DNA from: Flaccisagitta enflata
Taxonomy: Eukaryota; Chaetognatha; Sagittoidea; Aphragmophora
Assembly: GCA_965153355.1 (NCBI GenBank)
Contig: OZ231126.1
Location: forward strand, 77,004,001 to 77,068,000
Reading direction: 5' to 3'
DNA length: 64,000 nucleotides
The notes under the pieces were generated by a model. The model was not told where the DNA came from and made no database searches. It saw only the letters and a list, made by a program, of their open reading frames with translations. Shown in pieces: positions 54,656 through 64,000 of this stretch; position 1 is the stretch's first letter; every line of letters starts with the position of its first letter. Made by a program: the position numbers and the translations under genes.

Positions 54656-55535
54656 ACCTACCCCGCAAACTAACCACCAAACGCACCCGCTACTATGCCA
54701 CTCTCACCAAATCCACCCAACAAATTAGTTACCAACTGCACCCGCTACTATGCCACTGTCATCAAAGCACCCCACAAACTGGCTACCAAATGCACCCGTC
54801 ACTGTGCCACTGTCATCAAAGCACCCCACAAACTAGCTACCAAATGCACCCGCTACTATGTCACTGTCATCAAAGCACCCCACAAACTAGCTACAAAACG
54901 CACCCGCTACTATGCCACTGTCATCAAAGCACCCCACAAACTAGCTACCAAACGCACCCGTCACTGTGCCACTGTCATCAAAGCACCCCACAAACTAGCT
55001 ACCAAATGCACCCGCTACTATGTCACTGTCATCAAAGCACCCCACAAACTAGCTACAAAACGCACCCGCTACTATGCCACTGTCATCAAAGCACCCCACA
55101 AACTAGCTACCAAACGCACCCGTCACTGTGCCACTGTCATCAAAGCACCCCACAAACTAGCTACCAAATGCACCCGCTACTATGTCACTGTCATCAAAGC
55201 ACCCCACAAGCTAGCTACAAAACGCACCCGCTACTATGCCACTGTCATCAAAGCACCCCACAAACTAGCTACCAAATGCACCCGCTACTATGCCACTGTC
55301 ATCAAAGCACCCCACAAACTAGCTACCAAACGCACCCGCTACTATGCCACTCTCACCAAATCCACCCAACAAATTAGTTACCAAACGCACCTGCTACTAT
55401 GCCACTGTCATCAAAGCACCCCACAAACTAGCTACCAAATGCACCCGCTACTATGCCACTGTAACTAAACCCACCCCGCAGAACTGCCACCAAACTCACC
55501 CGCCGCTATGCCACTGTCATCAAACCCTGCTACCA
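54656..55535. repeat. 54-bp tandem array with a 162-bp higher-order period
   Basis: Consensus blocks are CACTGTCATCAAAGCACCCC, ACAAACTAGCTACCAAATGC and ACCCGCTACTATGC. About 15 units. Variants of three successive units (TATGTCAC; CTACAAAACG; CGTCACTGTGCC) recur as a group, giving a 162-bp period. Because 54 is a multiple of three, long frames stay open, but no gene features accompany them. Confidence 0.94.
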
Positions 55536-56155
55536 CTGTCACAAAACCTGCCACCAAACCCTTCAAAACTATCACCGCTATCGTCAAATTTAATACGGAT
55601 ATTCGTCTCTTCATAGTGCAATTTCCCGTTTTTTTCTCCAGTTGATTTTTGTTTCAATTTTCATTCTGATCGTGTGTCATTCTCGCCCGTTTCTTCTCTG
55701 AAATGGACAGCATTTTTCCCTAATCGTCATTTCTGCGTTATATTCACGATTTGGATTTAGGACACGCATCAAACCACATAACCAAAAAAAAAAAAAAAAA
55801 AAAAGATCTTGGATTAATCAAAATACTTCATCGGAAGAAAATATCAACGATGAAAGTAAAACCCCGTCTGTGATAAATACTTTTCATGAAGTGCGACTTA
55901 AAAAAAGTTAATAACGGAAAACATGCGCATATGAGTGTGACAAGTTTTTGATATCAAAGGATGTTTTTTACAGGTAAACTGCAAAAATGGATTACAACTT
56001 TTTCAACTAAACGTTTCGCTATTTCTGTCGTATCTTTAAGGAATATGAAATGTAAGAAAGTGTTTTATGTATCACAGATGATTGTTTTCTGCTCTGAGAG
56101 AGTATGACAATTGGAACAATATCCCTCACTAGACCAAAACTTAGAAACAGATATC

Positions 56156-56274
<119 letters not shown>

Positions 56275-56521
56275 AAAAGAGACGGGCACAATTCGACAGA
56301 GACATAGACGCAGAGAGATGAATGAACGGATAGAGAAAACAGACGGAAAGAGAGCGGAAACAGACCATCAAGACTCCAAGAAGGTCATTTGACTGATCAT
56401 GTTCATTTGGGGTAGAAGGACGGACTTCTTCTGCCGTCTGACGATTTGCCAGACTAAAAATAGACACTCTAAATGACAATCAACTCCGGCCTCGGTCCAA
56501 CGCAAATGACAATCGCTAATG

Positions 56522-56523
<2 letters not shown>

Positions 56524-56586
<63 letters not shown>
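56524..56586. repeat. (CT)n microsatellite
   Basis: Pure run of about 62 bp. Confidence 0.96.
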
Positions 56587-56589
<3 letters not shown>

Positions 56590-57129
56590 CTTCCTCATAT
56601 CCTTCGTTGCCTGCCTTTAATCAGGTTTAGCCCTCTAGAGTTTTGAGGGTAATTATATTATTTTTATCCTTTTTTTCTTCTTGTACTTGTTCTTGTTCTT
56701 TGCCTGTCTTTGTTTCTACTTTCTCCGTTTCTCCTTTTGATATCTATGGTTTCATAGAAATCATTTCCTTTGTCCTCTCGTCTTCCTTGGCTAATGTCCA
56801 TTTCCTTTTCAGATAACTTCCTTTCTTTCCTTTCTCTCTGCCTTCCTAATTTCCACTCCGTTTCTTCATCGCTCGTCCTCTTTCACTTTCTTTCTTCCTC
56901 CCTCTTCATGTTCTTCATCTTATGTTTCTTTTACTTTTTCTTTCTGACATTTTTGTCCTTGTTTTGGTTATTGTTTTTTTTTAACGCTGGTAATATTTTT
57001 TCATCTTCTGTCTCGTTTTCTTTTTCTTTTTCTTCTTCTTCCTTTCGTTCTTCTCTTTCTACTAATTCTCCCTATTTTTCTTTTTTCATTTCTCCCGTAT
57101 TTCTCCCTCTTTAACTCTGCCCTCTTTTT

Positions 57130-57550
57130 CATCTTTTTCTTCTTCTTCTACATTTTTTTCTTCTTCTTCTACTTTTTTTTCTTCTTCTTCTACTTTTTTT
57201 TCTTCTTCTTCTACTTTTTTTCTCCTTCTTTTTCTTCTTCTTCTTCTTCTTCTTCTTCTTCTTCTTCTTCTTCTTCTTCTTCTTCTTCTTCTTCTTCTTC
57301 TTCTTCTTCTTCTTGATCTTCTTCTTCTCCTTCTTCTTCTTCTTCTTCTTCTTCTTCTTCTTCCTCTTGATCATCATCTTCTTCTTCTTCTTCTTCTTCT
57401 TCTTCTTCTTCTTCTTCTTCTTCTTCTTCTTCTTCTTCTTCTTCTTCTTCTTCTTCTTCTTCTTCTTCTTCTTCTTCTTCTTCTTCTTCTTCTTCTTCTT
57501 CTTCTTCTTCTTCTTCTTCTCTTCTTTTCTTCATCTTCTTCTTCTTCGTC
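57130..57550. repeat. (TTC)n homopyrimidine tract with GATC interruptions
   Basis: Nearly pure TTC for about 400 bp; TTGATCTTC at 57314 and CTTGATCATCATC at 57366 break it. Confidence 0.97.
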
Positions 57551-58027
57551 TACCCTCTCCCTCAACCTTTCTTCCTCTCCTTCTTCCTCTGCTTTTTTTG
57601 TCGGCCTTAACCTTTGCCACTCCCGGAGCGTGTCTGTAATCTTTCTCAATCTTAATCACGTTTCAGTTCTTTCTTTTCTTTACTTCGCATATCTCTCTCT
57701 TTATCTCATTTTCCTTTATTTCTATTGTTTCTGTCTTTGTCTCAATATCTCTTATTTCTCATTTCTCTACCTTTGTCTCATTTTCCTTTATTTCTTTTGT
57801 CTCTCTCTTTTCTTTTCTTTCCTTTTCTTTTTCTTTCCATCTTTTTGCTTTTCTCTTCCGTCTTTCTCAGATTCATTTCGGGATGAGTTGGAATGAGCCA
57901 CAGAAAAGGGAAGGGGGACACAGAAACGAGATAAAAATGATTTTAATGATAAGGATGATGAAACTGATAACAATGATGATGATAAAGACGGTTTTACCAA
58001 TACAGAATGTGCGTGCGGTGAGGAGGG

Positions 58028-58198
58028 AGGGAACAAGGCCGTATATACGGCAGCATTAGTCGCAGACGGGTGGGCAGGAGCGGAAAACCTCAAAAAACAG
58101 TTTTGTGACGGACCGACCGACCGACCAATGGACCGACCAACCGATGGACCAACGGACCGAAAAGTGGCTAATAGAGTCGCATGTCCGCGACGAAAAAC
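58028..58198 (+). mobile_element. Hairpin-ended dispersed element, GTCGCG subfamily
   Basis: Begins AACAAGGCC and carries the perfect palindrome GCCGTATATACGGC at its 5' side. GGGTGGGCAGGAGCGGAAAA and a GGACCGACCGACCGACC core follow. It ends AGTCGCATGTCCGCGAC followed by GAAAAAC. Confidence 0.88.
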
Positions 58199-58835
58199 AG
58201 TTGGAAGAGAAGAATATAATGAAACAAAGCTTAATGAAAAATGGTGGATGAATTGTAGTAAAAATAGGTCCGTATGCCCGTCCTCAAATATGTTTCTGCC
58301 GTAACCTCCCCCCTCCCCCCCCTTTTATAAATTTTTCAGTAGATTCCAATTTCCGAGAGCAAGAAAGGTTCATAAAGCATATCTACATAAGGTGAATTAA
58401 CCTGGCTCCTGGGCAAAATCCATTTCGTGTGTGAACTCTGACGTTGACATCATACCTATTTGTAGTAGATGACATGAGCAGATATTTAAAGTCGTACATG
58501 CAAATTGATTTTTTATGAATAAAGCCGTCATTGGTCATCTTTGTCATCTTTGTCATTCTTCTATTTTTTGTTCTGTTTTCTGCCTTTCTGCTTCCTTCTG
58601 CCCTTCTGCTCGCCCCCTTCTTTTCTCTTTCAGTTTTACTCTCGACTGTTTGCTTCAATTGTTATTTTTGTTGTAGGATTGTAATTTCTTTTCTTTTCTT
58701 CTCTGAGGACTTTTCTGTTGCTATTTTCTTTGCTTCTTCGCTCATTTTGCACGCGAAGGAGCCGAAGAATGACGACGACTGATTATGTTGTGGCCTCGAG
58801 AAAAAAAAAGAAAAGAGACAGAAATGGCGATTCTT

Positions 58836-59430
<595 letters not shown>

Positions 59431-59513
59431 GTGGGTATATTGTAAACTGAATCTAAACAATTATTTAAGAACATTCAATCCAGATGACGATAAAGGGAAA
59501 AAAGCGATACTTA

Positions 59514-59694
<181 letters not shown>

Positions 59695-60086
59695 CACAAA
59701 CACAACAAAGATCAAGATGAAGGCTTAGGAAGACCTGAAAAACCAATTCACTATACCTGCCAGAGGATGATGTCATTAAATGAGACAAACTTGGATATAA
59801 AAACCACTACGATGACAATTTACAACGCGACAGTTGTTGCATAGAAGAGTGGCTGACAGCAGCTTTAGCAGTAATAGCAGCGACAGCAGCAGCGACAGCA
59901 CAAAGAGTGCGGCTCGCAAATTTACTTGGCACAACATTAACTAAGTCTGTGAGTGAGCTTGAGCGGGCAGTTGACCATTCCGCTTCTACCCAATCCTTGA
60001 TTCATTAACGCTGTTTGTTTTGGTCTCAAATTACCGCCTTTACCCTCTAATGTTGTTCCTCTCTTTAATTCGACGTGGTCGTCGTC

Positions 60087-60400
<314 letters not shown>

Positions 60401-60701
60401 TGCGGTATTATTTTGCAAGAACTACTGTTCAACTGTGACTAAAAGGTTATTTTTGTATCGGCGTTAGCTTTCTTCTCGCAATTTCTCTCCTTTATATTCA
60501 ATTTATGGTTTATTTGTTTTCCATTAATTTTTTCCCTTTTTTGTTTATCGACAAAATGTGGCTTATTCGTTACTCGACTAATTACGTTACTTTTTTAGAA
60601 AGGAGAGTTAAAAAATCCAGACCAACTTATAATTAACAAATTAGTTGCCGCTTTTTTTCTTCACCAAAGCCCGGTCACTGATTTTCCTGATATTAATGAG
60701 G

Positions 60702-60703
<2 letters not shown>

Positions 60704-60782
<79 letters not shown>
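60704..60782. repeat. (CT)n microsatellite
   Basis: Pure run of about 79 bp. Confidence 0.97.
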
Positions 60783-60786
<4 letters not shown>

Positions 60787-60964
60787 TACACATACACACA
60801 CATAGACACATGTTTTCTTTAGTTTTTTTTCCTCTCCAAGCAATGTAATTGCCCTTTTATTTCCCAACCGTGGTTGTACAACTTTTTCTGTTTGTTTCTG
60901 AAACGTGATTACAATTCTTTAACGATCTGTTTAAAATAGTATTTTTGATCTTAAAACAAATTTG

Positions 60965-60987
60965 TCTATATGTCTATCTCTTTCTTT

Positions 60988-61048
<61 letters not shown>

Positions 61049-61049
61049 A

Positions 61050-61080
<31 letters not shown>

Positions 61081-61172
61081 ACTTGATATTTTAACACATC
61101 TATCTATCTACATATCTGTCTTTCTGGATCTATCTACCTATCTATCTATCTATCTATCTGTCTATCTATCTC
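60965..61172. repeat. (TATC)n microsatellite
   Basis: Pure TATC at about 60989-61075, then interrupted copies. Confidence 0.96.
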
Positions 61173-61408
61173 CATTCATCAATCTATTTCTTGTTTCCTT
61201 GTGTGCTTTTTCTCTACTTGATTCCCTGCGGTAAATTAGCTGAGACTGACCGCTTCTTCATCGCCGCTTCTAAACAACGAAGCCGCCATCAAGAAAAGAC
61301 GAGGACGAGGGGGAGGGGGGGGCGAGGTTAGAAGGGAATGATATGTTGAGAGCAGTGGGGAAGTGGGTGATGGAGGATCATATGAGCTTTTCGAAGCCTT
61401 GATGTTCC

Positions 61409-61625
61409 TAAAAAACAAGGCCGGATACACGGCTACCCTAGTCGCGTGCGGGTGGGCAGGAGCAGTGCTGGAGAAGGTCACCAGGGCATCTGGGCAGGAG
61501 CCGTATGCTCAAAGAGCTCAAAAACGCCGAAAAAGTCAAAAGGGGACCAACCAACCGACCGACCGACCGACCGACCGACCGACCAACATAGCGAGTTGTA
61601 GAGTCGCGTAGCACGCGACTAAAAC
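61409..61625 (+). mobile_element. Hairpin-ended dispersed element, GTCGCG subfamily, complete reference copy
   Basis: Starts AAAACAAGGCCGGATACACG and continues GGGTGGGCAGGAGCAGTGCT, a second GGGCAGGAGCCGTATGCTCA and AAAACGCCGAAAAAGTCAAA. The core is a (GACC/GACCGACC)n run. It ends AGTCGCGT-AGC-ACGCGACT followed by AAAAC. Confidence 0.92.
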
Positions 61626-61859
61626 ATGATGAATGGTGACAAAGAGGATGAAATTTTTTTTTTTTGGTAGCCATGATTTATTGTTTAATGTTTATGTTGG
61701 TTAGAAGAAGATTATATCATAGAGTTGTGTACACAAATGGGAACAAATAAGATGAAACAGTAGTGATAGAAGAGAAATATTGCATGGGAGGACGTTGTTT
61801 AATGAGAAATTAGCGCAGACCGCCCAAGGCTGTTTTTCATTAAATTTCATTGACGTTGA

Positions 61860-61936
61860 ATTTTGGTGTATTTTGGTGAATTTTGGTGTATTTTGGTGTA
61901 TTTTGGTGTATTTTGGTGTATTTTGGTGTATTTTAA
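61860..61936. repeat. (ATTTTGGTGT)n short tandem repeat
   Basis: Seven near-identical copies of 10-11 bases. Confidence 0.93.
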
Positions 61937-62305
61937 ACGTCGCAAAAGGACTTGAAATTTGTTTTGCTCCCTATTCTCTTCCACTTCCACCTCTTATTTT
62001 TTTTAACTATATTGAAGTATATTGAGTCACAACCTCCTGTTTATTCTAATCTTCTCTGAAACTACACTTTCTCTATGATAGGCTAAAATCGTAAGAGAAA
62101 TCAAGAACGACTCTACGCGTAGTTTAGGCGACCCCCCAACACCCCTCAACGTACCTCAGCCTCACCTTCACCCTCAAACGACATCACTTACGCCCTCACT
62201 TTCCGTTTCATGTTCCTTTTTTGCGACTTATGAACAACTGCCACCAGCATCCGCTTTCACTTTGTTTATGAGCCTTCTGCCTCCCCCTCTCTGCTCCTCC
62301 TAACT

Positions 62306-62470
62306 TTATTTTTCTTCTTCTTCTTCTTTTTCTTCTTCTTCTTTTTCTTCTTCTTCTTCTTCTTCTTCTTCTTCTTCTTCTTCTTCTTCTTCTTCTTCTT
62401 CTTCTTCTTCTTTTTCTTTTTCTTTTTTTTTCTTCTTCTTTTTTTTTTTGTCTTTTTCTTCTTCTGCTTC
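62306..62470. repeat. (TTC)n homopyrimidine tract
   Basis: TTC with TTTTTC blocks and a short poly-T. Confidence 0.96.
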
Positions 62471-62819
62471 TTCTTCCTCACTCTCTCTCCTTTTTGCTGG
62501 AGTGTCGGCGACCCCAATTTGCTTTCCTGATGGATGGATAAAATGGTTAATCCAAATTCGGGTTTCCCTCGCTAACTAGCCGATTGGCCACCGGGAATCT
62601 CATTGAACTCCTTCATTGGTCCGTCTTGATGAGTCTTTGTTTAAGGCCGACCAATGGCCGGCCGGGGATGTGAAGCCTGGTGACGTGAGCGCGTCCTAAT
62701 CTCAACTGTTTGGACGACGTTACGACGTCACGACGGCGTTTACTCAAATCGGCAGCGATCGGCACTTTTTACTCGCCGGCCGGACAAAACTGCTGGAGTG
62801 AAGCGAGAGCAAACACACA

Positions 62820-63219
<400 letters not shown>

Positions 63220-63644
63220 TTTGCACAGCTGAACTCCTGAATTCCACACCCACCTACACACAAGTTGATACCTCCTGATGCCACAGTCGGGAGGGACGTG
63301 TAAAATTAAGTGAGATCGACTAAGCGTTTTCCATCTCGTGGATTTAATGGAAAGTTTACATTTACTTTCGGTTGTTAATGAGATTCTGGTCTGCTCTTTG
63401 TTCTGGGGGATATTTCAGATGCACTTTCAGACGGAAATTTTCGAATTGAGTCATTGAATTGATAATTGAATCGATTGTTCATTGTTGTGTGGTTATATGG
63501 TTCGTTTGTTCAGCAAAGCCCATTATCTAAGGAAGCTCGATACAGCGTCAGTGAGCTGTATATGCCTTTCCCGCATTCCACGGTCATAATGCCATTAAGT
63601 TAAGATCCCATTTGATGGACAGGAGACCAAATGACATGGAATGA

Positions 63645-63770
63645 CACCAAAACGAAACGACAACATAATATCATAACAACCAATTCAAGATGACAACATA
63701 ATAACATGACAACCAATTCAAGATGACAACATGATATCATGACAACCAATTTAAGATGACAACATAATAC
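63645..63770. repeat. Tandem repeat of about 40-bp ACATGACAACCAATTCAAGA units
   Basis: Three imperfect units differing mainly in ATAATAACATGAC/ATGATATCATGAC. Confidence 0.88.
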
Positions 63771-63815
63771 CAATAAGGGCGGCTAATCGCCGTAGGAAAA
63801 AAGTCGTAAATGCTG
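63770..63815. repeat. 46-bp dispersed repeat, copy 2
   Basis: Exact inverse of 46498-46543, 45 bases before a hairpin-ended element. Confidence 0.9.
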
Positions 63816-63859
63816 CTGGAGAAAATGAGATTGAAAAAGACAGTGAGAGAGAAAAAAAA

Positions 63860-64000
63860 ACAAAGCCGGATACACGGCTACCAAAGTCGCGTGCGGGTGG
63901 GCAGGGGCCATATTTAAGGCCACTCCATCATTTGGGCAGGAGCAGTAAGGCCAAAGACCGCAAAAACCCATAAAAAGTAAAGTGTGACGGACGGACAGAC
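63860..64000 (+). mobile_element. Hairpin-ended dispersed element, GTCGCG subfamily, cut by the window end
   Basis: AACAAAGCCGGATACACGGC, GGGTGGGCAGGGGCCATATT, CATTTGGGCAGGAGCAGTAA and AAAAACCCATAAAAAGTAAA, then the start of the GGACGGACAGAC core; the terminal hairpin should lie beyond 64000. Confidence 0.88.

Noticed and set aside
54656-55535. CRISPR-like array
   Set aside because: Continuous tandem units without unique spacers, in a eukaryotic intron.

Overview
This is animal genomic DNA with one recognisable protein-coding gene, on the + strand: the 5' half of a zinc-finger homeobox gene of the ZFHX3 (ATBF1)/ZFHX4 - Drosophila zfh-2 family. Eight coding exons join in frame between 20170 and 33179 with GT...AG introns and matching codon phases, giving 1797 codons and one extra base. 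They hold at least eight C2H2 zinc fingers in the family's order, separated by poly-Ser, poly-Gln, poly-Ala and acidic stretches. The homeodomains and C-terminal fingers are absent, so the gene continues past position 64000 through an intron of at least 30.8 kb.

The taxon cannot be fixed from this sequence. The protein resembles vertebrate ZFHX3/4 in its fingers but has invertebrate-style homopolymer linkers, and the flanks are extremely rich in microsatellites. A marine invertebrate (crustacean- or lophotrochozoan-like) is a guess only.

Layout. 1-18.3 kb: upstream DNA with an imperfect inverted repeat (1-685), many (GA)n/(CT)n tracts, a MITE-like element (6565-7121) and a 5.6 kb nest of inverted-repeat elements (8995-14635). 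18.36-20.17 kb: GC-rich segment with a strong splice donor, a (GAT)n tract, and a possible 5' untranslated exon. 20.17-33.18 kb: the exons. The first intron carries two satellite-like arrays, another intron is almost wholly (CA)n, and another contains a 728-bp inverted-repeat element. 33.18-64 kb: a single long intron filled with microsatellites (homopyrimidine tracts up to about 520 bp), minisatellites, two more TA-flanked MITE-like elements and a 54-bp tandem array.

The most unusual non-coding feature is a family of short (about 130-315 bp) dispersed elements, at least 16 copies in both orientations. Each has a variable (GGACCGACCAAC)-like core and ends in a hairpin whose stem differs between subfamilies but stays paired, followed by TAAAA. 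The second is the nest at 8995-14635, where target-site duplications and a related uninterrupted copy let one insertion event be reconstructed. No RNA gene, CRISPR array, transposase or second protein gene could be supported.
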